Numbered from the stretch's first letter, positions 1-9,181 are shown. The stretch: DNA of 38,510 nt from Planctomycetia bacterium (GCA_005808665.1 SYLG01000092.1:1-38510), one strand, 5' to 3'. The notes: a model not told the origin generated them from the sequence alone. Program-made: numbers and translations.

Positions 1-809
1 GTCCCGGACCGGTGATGATTTCGCTGATGCCATCCCCGTTCAGTTCAGGCAGCAGGATGGACCCCTCCCTGAAATTGGGAATCGTAGGCATAGAAGCTGT
101 GGAGAAGGTTAAGGGATCTGGCCTCGAAGACTTGGACATGGGGACCACCCCCCATTCCGGCAGCAGTAAAGATCGCTGCGTTTCCGTTCCCGGCGTAACC
201 CAGGGCGACTTTTACCCCGCCAGTGAAATCAGGTTCGTAAGCGTTGAAGGTTTTAAGCAAAGCACCGGTGGGCGAAAAGACCCGGACTTGGGGACCCAGG
301 AGGCTATCAGGCGCGGTGATGATTCCCACCAGGCCATTGCCGATGTCCCCGGCAGCGATGTTAAGGCCTCCGGAAAAGGTGGAATCGTAGGCGAAGAAGC
401 TGGAGAGGACTTGGTGGGTCTTGCCATCAAAGACCTTGATGTGGGGACCACCCCCGGCACCTGCTGCGGTGATGATGTCGGGTTGATTGTCCCCATTGAG
501 GTCGGCAAGGACCGCGTTCACTCCGCCTGTGAATTCGGAGGAAAAAGGTTGAAAAACCTCACGCGGAGCCGCGGAGACACCGAGAAAATCAAACAGTTGG
601 ACCTGGGGTGGAACGCCTGGCGGGGCACCAATGGCAAAAAGGTGGGAAGCAAACAGACAACGATCTTCGAGGGGATCCAAACGGGGAGAAAAGGGAGCGG
701 AAACAGGATTTAGCTGCTTGAACCAAGGAGAAATAAGAGGGTTTACCAGCGATTGGAGCCTGCAAATTAAGGCATGGCACCAGGCGAAACGGGATCTGAG
801 TAGGAGCAT
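1..809 (-). CDS. FG-GAP/VCBS-repeat surface protein, N-terminal part, frameshifted and cut by the window edge
   Basis: The product has an N-terminal segment ending in a PLEDRCLFAS motif, the LEDR signature seen at the start of many planctomycete exported giant proteins. About four FG-GAP-like repeats follow, each with a GGGPH..VF strand, an F.GGV turn and an NGD-type metal loop (for example LADLNGDNQPDIITAAG). Such repeats fold as a beta-propeller and serve in surface adhesion or matrix roles. I chose ATG 809 because GAGG lies 8 bases upstream and it puts PLEDR at about residue 50; an ATG at 941 adds 44 hydrophobic residues and cannot be excluded. Near bases 58-66 the frame breaks and stops at 45-47, but another frame continues the repeat to base 1 (LLPELNGDGISEIITGPG). 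The repeat register fits a two-base loss. The rest of the gene lies outside the window. Confidence 0.7.
557..587. repeat. Copy of a dispersed CTCACGCGGAG/GCGGAGACAC-type repeat inside the coding region
   Basis: The plus strand reads CTCACGCGGAG, then CCGCGGAGACACCGAG, then an A-rich end. This closely resembles a GC-rich dispersed element I know from many environmental bacterial genomes (CTCACGCGGAGACGCGGAG type). Here it is read through in frame by the FG-GAP gene and gives the residues FLGVSAAPREVF. Only one clear copy is in this window; related motifs occur at 38185-38340. Confidence 0.45.
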
Positions 810-1252
810 GGGTGCAACCTCGATCCGGCAGGGAATGGAAAGCAAGACAAACAAGAGGGAAAGAAGGCCTGATTGTTTTGTACCACGGTTGAAACAAACC
901 GGCAAGGGGGAAAATAAGAAAAGGGGGGAAATTAAGCCCAAGTTAAATAGTTCGACCCAAGAAATCCCGAATTTACCGGGGAATCTTCAAATCAGCCTGT
1001 CCAAGCAACTTGATCGGGACTACCGGCTGTTTGGAAGCCGATATACTCCCAATTACCGGAAAAGCCACAATCAATGCTCCAAAATGGGCCAAAAAATCGT
1101 AAATACTCCTTTCAACCGCTTAACTCGTGTTAAACCAAAAGACCTAAAAAGGAGGTCTTTCCAAATCGTTTGACAAAACCTGTGAAATATGGGATACGAT
1201 TGGTCAGGGCAGGATCAGGAAAAGTTCAAATATAGCCTTATTTTGGCTACCT
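810..1252. other. Intergenic stretch between FG-GAP gene start and phosphatase gene end
   Basis: No credible gene is seen in these 443 bases; the plus-strand open frame here is a lysine/arginine-rich antisense shadow. The stretch should hold the promoter of the minus-strand FG-GAP gene and the terminator of the minus-strand phosphatase gene. Two small inverted repeats are present (1138-1160 and 1233-1249). Confidence 0.5.
1138..1160 (-). terminator. Possible Rho-independent terminator of the phosphatase gene
   Basis: AAAGACCT and AGGTCTTT form a perfect 8-bp stem around a 7-base loop. Read on the minus strand it is followed by a short T-rich run (TTTTGGTTTAA). It lies about 95 bases after the stop codon of the minus-strand phosphatase gene, so it could end that transcript. 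The T-tract is short, which keeps this uncertain. Confidence 0.4.
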
Positions 1253-2920
1253 TTATTTACCCAACCATTTTTCCAAACTTTGGGGTATTTTGAGTGTGTT
1301 TCCTTTAACCATGGGAATTCCCAATTGGGCTGCAATAATGATTGCTACCTGCTGGGGAGACACTCTTTCCTCGGACGCCAAATAAGGGATGCCTGAGCCA
1401 AGGATCATTAAGGGAACATGGGTGTCATAGGGGTGCGGCATTCCGTGGGTCGTGCCTGTTCCACTGCTCACCAACCAGAAAGGCTTGAGAATCACCATCA
1501 GGTCGCCACTGCGATCAGGATGAAACGAATTGCGACACATTTGCTGGATAGGATCTGCTTCCTTAACGCTTTTTAGCAAATCCCCCCGGGTATAGACATT
1601 TTGAATACCGGTTTGCAATTTAAGCCATTTTGCAAGGCATTGGGCAACCACTTCATAATCCAACCCCCGTGATTTGAGGTAGGGGCGATTCAAGTAAAGG
1701 TTTTCCTCCAGGTCCCCGGCGAAAAACGAAACCTTGGGATCGGGTTCGCCAAACACCTCGTGCAGGTGGTTTTCCATTTCCAATTTCAAAAGGGTGGGAT
1801 CGATTCTCCCTGCGTCCAAACCCTTTGCTTTGGAAACTTCTGGAAGCGGACAAACCCCATGATCGGCGGTAAGGTACATTGTCCATTGGCCTTTGCCAAT
1901 TTTTTCATCAAGCCGGGTAAACAAGCGGCGGAGGAGGTCATCTGTTCTCAGGGTAATATCCAATACTTCCTGGGAATCCGGGCCCCAGGAATGCCCTACC
2001 AGATCGTTGGAAGAGAAACTTAAAAGCAACAAATCGGTGGTATCTTTTTGTCCCAGTTTTTCTGAATCGATAGCTTGGAAGGAGGCATTCAACAAAACCT
2101 CATTGGCAAATGGGGAGGCATAAACGGCATTAAAATACTCCTTGCCCATATCGCTGGGGAATGGATGGGGGAACACTCTGCCCTGTTTTTTGTTTGCGCC
2201 CTCACCTTCTCCTGGTATTTCATCAGGACCTGAAAAGTTGGAATAATCGATTTCAGGCCGAAACTTTTGCCAGGATGTCCCTAACCACTGTTTTGCCATC
2301 CCGGTTTGGTTCCATTGGGTAACCCAGTCGGGCAAGGCATTCCCATAAAAGGTGGAGCTTCCCAAAAGGCCGGTTTCTGTATCCCACCAGAAACAGCCAT
2401 CCGATTGGGCGCCCGCAAGGAGGACTGCACCCCGATCTTTGGAAGAGAGGGCGATTACTTTGGATTTACCCGCCGAGGATTTCTTCAGGGCCTCTCCAAT
2501 GGTGGGGACAAGCAGGCGTTCCGCAGATCCACCCGGTTTTTTGGCCCCGGGTTTTTCAGGAAAGTTTTGGTGACGACTGCTAGTGGCACAATAAACCATT
2601 TGACCTAATTTGTTGTCGTACCAATTATTGCCAATGATTCCATGAACCGAAGGCAGGGCCCCGGTGACAATCGTGGCATGGCCAGCCCCGGTTAGGGTAT
2701 AGGCATAGGGATAATGGCAGTTGGTGAAATGGGTTCCCTGGTCCATGATCCGGCGAAAACCACCCGGGCCCATTTGGGATTTCCACCTCATTGGGTAATC
2801 CCCCCGCAGTTGATCGACCACGCAGAGCACCACCAGTTTGGGTTGGGTTCCAGGGAAACTTGGCTCAACGCCTTGAGACAAAGCAAAAACCGCCAAACAG
2901 GTTACTGCCATCCCAACCAT
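1253..2920 (-). CDS. Secreted PafA-like alkaline phosphatase / type I phosphodiesterase family protein
   Basis: This 555-residue protein matches the alkaline phosphatase superfamily, closest in layout to the PafA type of phosphate-irrepressible monoesterase (about 546 residues). The N-terminus is a signal peptide. Metal and catalytic sites are visible: D36 in VVDQLRGD, nucleophile T77 in TLTGAGHATIVTG, K161 and R163 in SSKDRGAVLL (the Lys/Arg pair used for monoester phosphate), the SNDLVGHSWGPDS site, YLTADHGV, and the C-terminal THGMPHPYDTHVPLM. It probably removes phosphate from organic phosphomonoesters outside the cytoplasm. The ATG at 2920 has a strong GGAGG ribosome binding site 7 bases upstream. 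It is divergent from the hydrolase gene that follows. A nucleotide pyrophosphatase role is the alternative, but the KDR motif favours monoesterase. Confidence 0.85.
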   Translation of the reverse strand: MVGMAVTCLAVFALSQGVEPSFPGTQPKLVVLCVVDQLRGDYPMRWKSQMGPGGFRRIMDQGTHFTNCHYPYAYTLTGAGHATIVTGALPSVHGIIGNNWYDNKLGQMVYCATSSRHQNFPEKPGAKKPGGSAERLLVPTIGEALKKSSAGKSKVIALSSKDRGAVLLAGAQSDGCFWWDTETGLLGSSTFYGNALPDWVTQWNQTGMAKQWLGTSWQKFRPEIDYSNFSGPDEIPGEGEGANKKQGRVFPHPFPSDMGKEYFNAVYASPFANEVLLNASFQAIDSEKLGQKDTTDLLLLSFSSNDLVGHSWGPDSQEVLDITLRTDDLLRRLFTRLDEKIGKGQWTMYLTADHGVCPLPEVSKAKGLDAGRIDPTLLKLEMENHLHEVFGEPDPKVSFFAGDLEENLYLNRPYLKSRGLDYEVVAQCLAKWLKLQTGIQNVYTRGDLLKSVKEADPIQQMCRNSFHPDRSGDLMVILKPFWLVSSGTGTTHGMPHPYDTHVPLMILGSGIPYLASEERVSPQQVAIIIAAQLGIPMVKGNTLKIPQSLEKWLGK

Positions 2921-3042
2921 TGCAATTCCTCCGTATCTTTATTGGATGAGAGACTGGTCCTTTTTCCGGGTCAATCCCATGAAATATTCGCAAGGATTTT
3001 GTGAAGCCGTGGGGCTGGTGGTATTTTACAAAAGGAATACCG

Positions 3043-3612
3043 TTGTTTGGGTTGCTGGATAGCGTTCTGGTAATGGTTGACCTACAAGGGAAAATCCTAG
3101 GGGCCCTTCCACGCCATGAAGAAATCCTTTTTAGGAACATTGCCTTGGCCGAAGGTGCCAGGTTATTGAACATTCCCACCCTGTTCACCGAACAGAATCC
3201 AGACAAGCTGGGTGGTACCGATCCCCAACTAAAGCCTGATCCGAAATGGCTTTTTGGCAAGATGGCATTTTCAGCGGTGGGAGCCCCCGGGTTTTGTGAA
3301 ATGTTGGAAAGGGCGGCCTGTCGCGGTGTCATTGTTAGCGGCATAGAAACCCATATCTGCATCCAACAAACCTGTTTTGATCTTCTGCAAAACGGTTTTC
3401 GGGTTGGAGTTGTAGCCGATGCTTCTTGTTCGGGAACCGACCAGGACCACCAGTTGGCACTCCAAAGAATGGCAAACAGGGGGATTGAAATTTTGACCGT
3501 GGAATCCATCCTTATGGAATGGACCCGATCCGCGGATCATCCGGCATTTCGGGAGATCAGCGGGATTTTGAAACGAATACGCCGTTTTTCGGCGGAAAAA
3601 ACAGGTAAGTGA
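3043..3612 (+). CDS. Isochorismatase-like cysteine hydrolase
   Basis: The protein belongs to the isochorismatase/nicotinamidase-like hydrolases. Counting from an upstream GTG at 3001, the catalytic triad is visible as D27 (VMVDLQ), K87 (FGKMAFSAV) and C120 (GIETHICIQQTC). The family hydrolyses amide or vinyl ether bonds, but the substrate cannot be read from the sequence. I prefer TTG 3043, with AAGGA 6 bases upstream, because it gives a family-like start (MFGLLDSVLVMVDLQ); GTG 3001 also has AAGGA upstream but adds a Trp-rich leader unlike the family, and ATG 3073 would cut into the first strand. The gene begins the long plus-strand run and ends 6 bases before the aminotransferase. Confidence 0.8.
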   Translation: MFGLLDSVLVMVDLQGKILGALPRHEEILFRNIALAEGARLLNIPTLFTEQNPDKLGGTDPQLKPDPKWLFGKMAFSAVGAPGFCEMLERAACRGVIVSGIETHICIQQTCFDLLQNGFRVGVVADASCSGTDQDHQLALQRMANRGIEILTVESILMEWTRSADHPAFREISGILKRIRRFSAEKTGK

Positions 3613-3618
3613 GAAAAA

Positions 3619-4797
3619 ATGTCCCTTCCCATTTCTTTTGACCCACCCCGTCGCCTCCTTTTGGGGCCGGGTCCAAGCGACTGTCACCCACGCGTTCTCC
3701 GGGCCATGGCGGCACCATTGCTCGGCCATTTGGATCCTGCTTTTGTGGGGTTGATGAGCAACCTCCAAGACCTTTTACGACAAGCATTCCAGACGAAAAA
3801 TACGCTTACCCTTGCCATTAGTGCCACCGGAATGGCTGGGATGGAATGCACCTTGGTCAACCTGTTGGAACCTGGCGACAAGGTTGTAATCTGTGCGGCG
3901 GGACACTTTGGCCAAAGGATGGTGGAGGTCGCAGGAAGGGCGGGAGCTAAGGTATCGACATTGGCAATGCCCTGGGGGCAAGTGTTTGACCTTAACCAAA
4001 TCCGCGAAGTTCTGCAATCCGTTCGCCCTAAGGTCCTAGGCATTGTTCATGCCGAAACCTCCACCGGTGCTTTGCAACCCTTGGCTGATTTGGGCAAATT
4101 AAGTCACGAGTTTGACACGCTTTTGGTGGTGGATACTGTCACCTCGTTAGGTTGCGTTGAGCTCGATGTGGATGGTTGGGAAATTGATGCCGTTTTTAGC
4201 TGCTCCCAAAAAGGGTTGAGTTGTCCGCCTGGCCTTTCGCCTGTTTCGTTTTCTGAACGATCCGCAGAGGTCATTCGTAACCGGAAGACCCCTTGTCAAA
4301 GTTGGTATTTGGACCTTGGCCTGCTCATGAAATACTGGGGACAGGACCGGTTTTATCACCATACAGCTCCCATTACCATGAATTATGCCTTGTTCGAGGG
4401 GCTAAGGCTGGTGATAGAGGAAGGTCTTGAAACCCGTTGGAATAGACACAAGCTTCACCACAGGGCCCTTAAGGCCGGTTTGGAGTCGTTGGGTTTTCAG
4501 TATGCAACTCAACAGGATGCGATTTTGCCCCAACTCAATGCCATTCTGATTCCCAAGGGTTTGGAAGATTTGCCCGTTCGTAAGGCAATGCTTGAAGACT
4601 ATGGCATTGAAATCGGGGCGGGCCTTGGTGATTTTCGGGGGAAAATTTGGCGCATTGGCCTAATGGGTTATAACGCAAGAAAAGATGTCGTCATGCAGGT
4701 ATTGGCGGCTTTGGGTTCTGTAATGAAACGCCTGGGACACCCTTGCGACATTGCCTTGGCACTGGAAGCTTCCGATGGTATCTATTCCAAAGCCTAA
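3619..4797 (+). CDS. Class V aminotransferase, alanine-glyoxylate / serine-pyruvate type
   Basis: This 392-residue PLP enzyme starts with the family signature RRLLLGPGPSDCHPRVLRAM and keeps the SATGMAGME phosphate-binding region, VVDTVTSLGCVELDVDGWEID and the PLP-lysine motif SCSQKGLSCPPGLSPVSFS, with K198 as the Schiff-base lysine. The C-terminal part (GIEIGAGLGDFRGKIWRIGLMG) is typical of alanine-glyoxylate and serine-glyoxylate/pyruvate aminotransferases, which move amino groups between serine, alanine and glyoxylate or pyruvate. The exact substrate pair is not readable. It begins 6 bases after the isochorismatase-like gene and is probably co-transcribed with it; the ribosome binding site is weak. 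Confidence 0.88.
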   Translation: MSLPISFDPPRRLLLGPGPSDCHPRVLRAMAAPLLGHLDPAFVGLMSNLQDLLRQAFQTKNTLTLAISATGMAGMECTLVNLLEPGDKVVICAAGHFGQRMVEVAGRAGAKVSTLAMPWGQVFDLNQIREVLQSVRPKVLGIVHAETSTGALQPLADLGKLSHEFDTLLVVDTVTSLGCVELDVDGWEIDAVFSCSQKGLSCPPGLSPVSFSERSAEVIRNRKTPCQSWYLDLGLLMKYWGQDRFYHHTAPITMNYALFEGLRLVIEEGLETRWNRHKLHHRALKAGLESLGFQYATQQDAILPQLNAILIPKGLEDLPVRKAMLEDYGIEIGAGLGDFRGKIWRIGLMGYNARKDVVMQVLAALGSVMKRLGHPCDIALALEASDGIYSKA

Positions 4798-4815
4798 CTT
4801 CCGGATGTAACCCCC

Positions 4816-5817
4816 ATGATCCAAGCGACTTTTCCTTCATATCGGCCCAGGCGGAGGCGTAATACTCCTGGGCTTTTGGCCTTAACCCGGGAGACAAGGC
4901 TCGCCGCTGACCAACTCGTTTATCCCCTTTTCATTCGGCCAAAGGACACCTTTCGCAAGGAAATTGGGTCCATGCCTAACCAGTTTCAATGGGGATATGC
5001 CGATGCGGAAAGGATGGTTGGCGACGCTATCAAACTCGGTGTTCGGTCGTTTCTCCTTTTTGGAATACCCGATCACAAAGATGCCGAAGGAAGCTCTGCA
5101 TGGGACTCTGAAGGGGTAATCCCTACCGTCCTTAGGCGTTTGAGGCGGGCTTTTGGATCAGAAATCCTTCTGATAACAGATGAGTGTTTTTGTGAATATA
5201 CCTCCCATGGCCATTGCGGGCTTATCCAAAAAAAAGGCGAACGGGTTGTCCTTGAAAATGATAAGACGGTTGCCAATTTGGCCTCCCAATGTGTTGTCCA
5301 CGCCCAGGCTGGAGCCGACATCGTGGCACCCAGCGGTATGCTCGACGGTATGGTAGCGGGTATACGGTCTGGCCTCGACCATGCGGGACTCGAAGACATT
5401 CCAATTCTTGCCTATTCCGCAAAATATGCTTCTGCTTTTTATGGCCCGTTCCGGGAGGCGGCCGAATCACCACCACAATTTGGCGACCGGACCAGTTATC
5501 AAATGGATCCTGCCAACCGATTGGAAGCACTCACGGAGGTTGCCCAGGACATTTCCCAAGGGGCTGATTTTGTCATGGTCAAACCCGCCCTTGCCTATCT
5601 GGACATTATTCGCGAAGTGAAAAATGCCTTCCCTGTTCCCGTGGCAGCCTACAATGTTTCTGGTGAATATGCCATGCTCAAGGCCGCTGCCCAAAACGGA
5701 TGGATTGACGAAAAACGGGCCATTCTGGAAACTCTTGGTTCCATTCATCGTGCGGGGGCAGACATTCTAATTACCTATCACGCCCTTGAAGCTGCCCCTT
5801 GGATCAAAGGTGGCTGA
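4816..5817 (+). CDS. hemB: Delta-aminolevulinic acid dehydratase (porphobilinogen synthase)
   Basis: HemB joins two molecules of 5-aminolevulinate into porphobilinogen in haem synthesis. The 333 residues match the family length. The two active-site lysines are K203 in AYSAKYASAFYGPFREAAES and K256 in FVMVKPALAYLDII. The zinc-site cysteines are present in DECFCEYTSHGHCGL, so this is the zinc-dependent form rather than the magnesium/aspartate form. PLFIRP near the N-terminus and AYNVSGEYAM near the C-terminus are also conserved. A kinase gene starts 38 bases later, and hemL, the enzyme that makes its substrate, follows that. Confidence 0.96.
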   Translation: MIQATFPSYRPRRRRNTPGLLALTRETRLAADQLVYPLFIRPKDTFRKEIGSMPNQFQWGYADAERMVGDAIKLGVRSFLLFGIPDHKDAEGSSAWDSEGVIPTVLRRLRRAFGSEILLITDECFCEYTSHGHCGLIQKKGERVVLENDKTVANLASQCVVHAQAGADIVAPSGMLDGMVAGIRSGLDHAGLEDIPILAYSAKYASAFYGPFREAAESPPQFGDRTSYQMDPANRLEALTEVAQDISQGADFVMVKPALAYLDIIREVKNAFPVPVAAYNVSGEYAMLKAAAQNGWIDEKRAILETLGSIHRAGADILITYHALEAAPWIKGG

Positions 5818-5855
5818 AAAACCGACCAAGCTTGACCATCCTTAGGAATTGCTCC

Positions 5856-7778
5856 ATGCAGCCTGGCCAAATGTTCGGCCCGTTCAAAATCCTTAGCCCC
5901 CTTGGCCAAGGGGCCATGGGAATTGTTTATTTGGCGGAATACACCAAAAATAGTGCCAAAGTTGCCCTTAAACTGATTGCTCCCCATCTGGTAATAGCCA
6001 ATCCTCAAGGGTTGGCTCGGTTTGAACGGGAAGCCCAGATTCTGAAACAGCTAAACCATCCCAACATCGTTCAAATCTATGGCAATGGTCGGACCAGTGG
6101 CACCCCCTATTACGCCATGGAACTCCTGACCGGGGAGTCGATGGACAAGATTTTGGCCAGGCGGGAAAAACTATCGTGGCAGGAAGTCCTGGACTTTGGA
6201 ATCCCATTGGCACTTGCCCTGCAGCATGCCCATGAACGGGGAATCATTCACCGGGACTTAAAGCCTGCCAACCTGATTCTGGGTGCCGACAATGTCCTCA
6301 AATTGGCAGATTTTGGCATTGCCAAGGACCTTGTAGGAACACAATTGACAAGTGCACATTGTGCCGTGGGAACGGCGGCCTATATGTCCCCGGAACAGTG
6401 CCGGGCCCAGAAGGACATTGACAATCGATCCGACCTCTACTCCATGGGAATTGTTTTCTACGAATGGATTACGGGTCAAAAACCATTTCGATCCGAAAAC
6501 TCCGTGGAAATGTTCCGGCATCACCTTGAATCCAAGGCACCAAGGCCCTCCAGAGTTGTCCCTGAAATCCCGGTTTGGCTTGATTCGCTTGTTGTTCAGC
6601 TCATGGAAAAAAAACGCGAACTTAGGCCTCGTGATGCCGCCGCGGTGGCGGATGCCCTCCAACGGATTCGCGATAAGGTCACCTCAAACCAGAGTGCTGC
6701 GGTTGAGGTTTCCGGTTCTGCCAAAAAAATGAAAAAGGCCACTCCCCAGGAAAAGGAATTGGCACGACTGGTTCGGAACAAGGGAAAAGCGGTGAAAGCA
6801 CCCTCCGGACCCCCTATTCATCAAACAGGCTGGTTTGTTTCCCTTGCTGGAGTCATGTTTCTAGCTATCCTCGGGCTAGTTTTCTGGATGGTCTTTCTGA
6901 AACCACCCTCGCCCGAGACTTTGGTGGAAAAAGCCACCTTTCTTGTCAATGAAGGATCATCCGAGTCAATCAATGAAGCGTCGGTTGGGCCCATCGCAAC
7001 TTGGACCCGTTACTATTCAGGGTATTCCGATCCCCTTTCCGAGAAAATGGCAACCCTGAAAAGGAGAATACGCCGGGTGGAAGGGGAGGAGCGTCTGGAA
7101 CGCTACCTGCGTCGGCTGGATAAAAAATTTCAGATGGTTGCCGCTAACCAGGACGAGGAAACTGCATTTGCAGCCGTAAAAAAGGAATCCGAGGGTGATC
7201 CCGAATTGGCACTGCCATTGTGGGGCACCTTGGCCCAAAAAGAGGGGGGGGCCTGGCGGGATATAGCATTATCCCATATCGCCATGATTGATGCCCAGGA
7301 AGTCTTGAGAAAAGGGCATGAGGAAATGTACGCATCGGTTTTTCTGGGGAAACCACCACCCGCTTTGGAAGGGAATTGGCTGCTGGCATACGATGCTTTT
7401 CGACTCCAGGCATTGGGGGATGAACCAGGGTCCTGGCTACGCTATTCCAAATTAAGAGACCAAATTGGGTTATACCCCTATCAGGGTCGATTGCCTGACA
7501 TGGACAAACCCGAGCAGGATATGTTGGGATTGTGGATTTTGGCGAATAAAGCCTTGGCAAAACCCAAGCCCGAGGGCACCTCCGATGCTTTGGCCAAAGC
7601 CCGCAATCAAAAAATTGCCGCTTCCGTGGAAGCGGCCCTTTTGCCGACCGCATCTCCCAATCAAATGAGGCTTTGCATCCCTATTCTTGAGGTATACCGC
7701 AATTTTCCGGAGGCCCGTGTGGAAATGGACCTATTGGAAAAAGCCGAATTGGTGGTTAAGCGCCTCAACAATCCATAA
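5856..7778 (+). CDS. Transmembrane Ser/Thr protein kinase (PknB-like)
   Basis: The N-terminal half is a complete Hanks-type kinase domain: Gly-rich loop LGQGAMGIVY (residues 16-25), ATP lysine K39, helix-C glutamate E59, catalytic HRDLKPAN (132-139), DFG at 152-154 and GTAAYMSPEQ. A single membrane segment lies at about residues 325-348. The remaining ~290 residues are helical, charged and of unknown function; they should lie outside the inner membrane and may be a sensor. No PASTA repeats are seen. ATG 5856 is chosen because AGGA lies 8 bases upstream; an in-frame start at 5799 would overlap hemB. The position between hemB and hemL suggests, but does not prove, a regulatory link to haem synthesis. 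Confidence 0.9.
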   Translation: MQPGQMFGPFKILSPLGQGAMGIVYLAEYTKNSAKVALKLIAPHLVIANPQGLARFEREAQILKQLNHPNIVQIYGNGRTSGTPYYAMELLTGESMDKILARREKLSWQEVLDFGIPLALALQHAHERGIIHRDLKPANLILGADNVLKLADFGIAKDLVGTQLTSAHCAVGTAAYMSPEQCRAQKDIDNRSDLYSMGIVFYEWITGQKPFRSENSVEMFRHHLESKAPRPSRVVPEIPVWLDSLVVQLMEKKRELRPRDAAAVADALQRIRDKVTSNQSAAVEVSGSAKKMKKATPQEKELARLVRNKGKAVKAPSGPPIHQTGWFVSLAGVMFLAILGLVFWMVFLKPPSPETLVEKATFLVNEGSSESINEASVGPIATWTRYYSGYSDPLSEKMATLKRRIRRVEGEERLERYLRRLDKKFQMVAANQDEETAFAAVKKESEGDPELALPLWGTLAQKEGGAWRDIALSHIAMIDAQEVLRKGHEEMYASVFLGKPPPALEGNWLLAYDAFRLQALGDEPGSWLRYSKLRDQIGLYPYQGRLPDMDKPEQDMLGLWILANKALAKPKPEGTSDALAKARNQKIAASVEAALLPTASPNQMRLCIPILEVYRNFPEARVEMDLLEKAELVVKRLNNP

Positions 7779-7813
7779 CCCTTTCAATCCGTTTCATTCC
7801 ATTGAGAAACCCA

Positions 7814-9127
7814 ATGTCCGTTTCCAAAATCCGCCGTCCGCAAAGTCACGCCGCCTTTCAAAAAGCAAAAAATCTCATCCCGGGTGGAGTGAATAGCCCG
7901 GCCAGGGCTTTTGGTGGAGTAGGGGGGGAACCCCTTTTCATTGCAAACGCAAAAGGGCCATGGCTTTTTGACCTCGATAATAACAGGTACCTTGATTTTA
8001 TCGGGTCTTGGGGCCCCATGATTTTGGGCCATCAGCATCCCAAAGTTATTGCTGCCGTTCGTCAAGCATTGGACAGGGGTTTTAGTTACGGGGCCCCAAG
8101 TGAGGCGGAATCGGAACTTGCCTCGATTGTCATTGAAGCTGTGCCGACGGTTGAAATGGTTCGATTTGTCAGCTCCGGGACGGAAGCATCCATGAGCGCC
8201 ATTCGTCTGGCCCGTGGGCATACAGGTCGGGATAAAATCATCAAATTCAGCGGTTGCTACCACGGCCATGTGGACAGTCTCCTTGTGGCAGCGGGTTCGG
8301 CGGCAACGACTTTGGGGGTCCCCTCCAGTCCGGGAATTCCGGCGGGGACCACGAAGGATACTTTGGTCCTGGACTACAACGATTGCCAATCCCTAAGGGA
8401 GGCCTTTCAAACCCATGGTCCTTCTGTTGCGGGTGTAATCCTGGAGCCGGTGGCAGGGAACATGGGTCTGGTCCTGCCCACGGAGGATTTCAGGAAAACC
8501 CTTCGGGAATTGACTTTGAAGTATGGATCCCTTCTGATCTATGACGAGGTTATGACAGGGTTCCGGTTGGCATTCGGGGGAGTTCAGGAATTGTTTGGGG
8601 ACCAACCCGATTTGACGGTCCTTGGAAAAATTATTGGTGGCGGAATGCCAGTAGGGGCCTATGGTGGCCGCCGTGAAATCATGAACAGGGTGATGCCGGC
8701 AGGACCTGTTTTTCAGGCCGGAACCCTATCCGGCAACCCCGTGGCCATGGCGGCGGGAATTGCGACCTTGAAAGAGTTGAAAAATATTAATCCCTATCCC
8801 ATGCTTGACCAATTGGCCAAACGACTGGGAGATGGGTTGCAAAAAGCGGCTTCCCGCTTGAATTTGCCCCATAAACTGAATCGGATCGGCAGCATGTGGA
8901 CGCTTTTTTTTACCGACACCGAGGTAACCGACTATGCCACCGCAAAAACCTCCAAGACAGCAAGATTTGCGAAATTTTTCTGGGGAATGATGGATCGTGG
9001 CTATTATCTTCCATGCAGCCAATTTGAAGCGGCTTTTACCTCCATCCTTCATGATGAGGGACTCATTGATGCCACGGTAGCCGCCGCGGAGGATTGCCTC
9101 GCCGAAATCGCAATGGAATGCGGTTGA
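7814..9127 (+). CDS. hemL: Glutamate-1-semialdehyde 2,1-aminomutase
   Basis: HemL converts glutamate-1-semialdehyde to 5-aminolevulinate, the last step of the C5 route and the source of the HemB substrate. Family motifs are clear: IPGGVNSPARAFGGVGG, FVSSGTEASMSAIRLARG, FSGCYHGHVDSLLV, LIYDEVMTGFR, and the PLP-lysine motif LGKIIGGGMPVGAYGG with K272. SGNPVAMAAGIATL and the C-terminal YLPCSQFEAAFTS are also typical. Length is 437 residues from ATG 7814; a TTG four codons upstream is possible. The gene is 35 bases after the kinase and in line with hemB. Confidence 0.95.
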   Translation: MSVSKIRRPQSHAAFQKAKNLIPGGVNSPARAFGGVGGEPLFIANAKGPWLFDLDNNRYLDFIGSWGPMILGHQHPKVIAAVRQALDRGFSYGAPSEAESELASIVIEAVPTVEMVRFVSSGTEASMSAIRLARGHTGRDKIIKFSGCYHGHVDSLLVAAGSAATTLGVPSSPGIPAGTTKDTLVLDYNDCQSLREAFQTHGPSVAGVILEPVAGNMGLVLPTEDFRKTLRELTLKYGSLLIYDEVMTGFRLAFGGVQELFGDQPDLTVLGKIIGGGMPVGAYGGRREIMNRVMPAGPVFQAGTLSGNPVAMAAGIATLKELKNINPYPMLDQLAKRLGDGLQKAASRLNLPHKLNRIGSMWTLFFTDTEVTDYATAKTSKTARFAKFFWGMMDRGYYLPCSQFEAAFTSILHDEGLIDATVAAAEDCLAEIAMECG

Positions 9128-9181
9128 CCCAACCGGTTTAAGGATTGCGGTATTGCCCCAAGTCATGAAGTGGGAATAACA

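Noticed and set aside
631-1173. Plus-strand open frame of 180 residues opposite the FG-GAP gene start
   Set aside because: Lys/Arg/Ser-rich with no family pattern, antisense to a gene with clear motifs.
1170-1200. TTGACA with TACGAT as a plus-strand promoter
   Set aside because: Spacing is 19 bases, the second box is weak, and no plus-strand gene lies downstream before 3043; it would transcribe antisense to the phosphatase gene.
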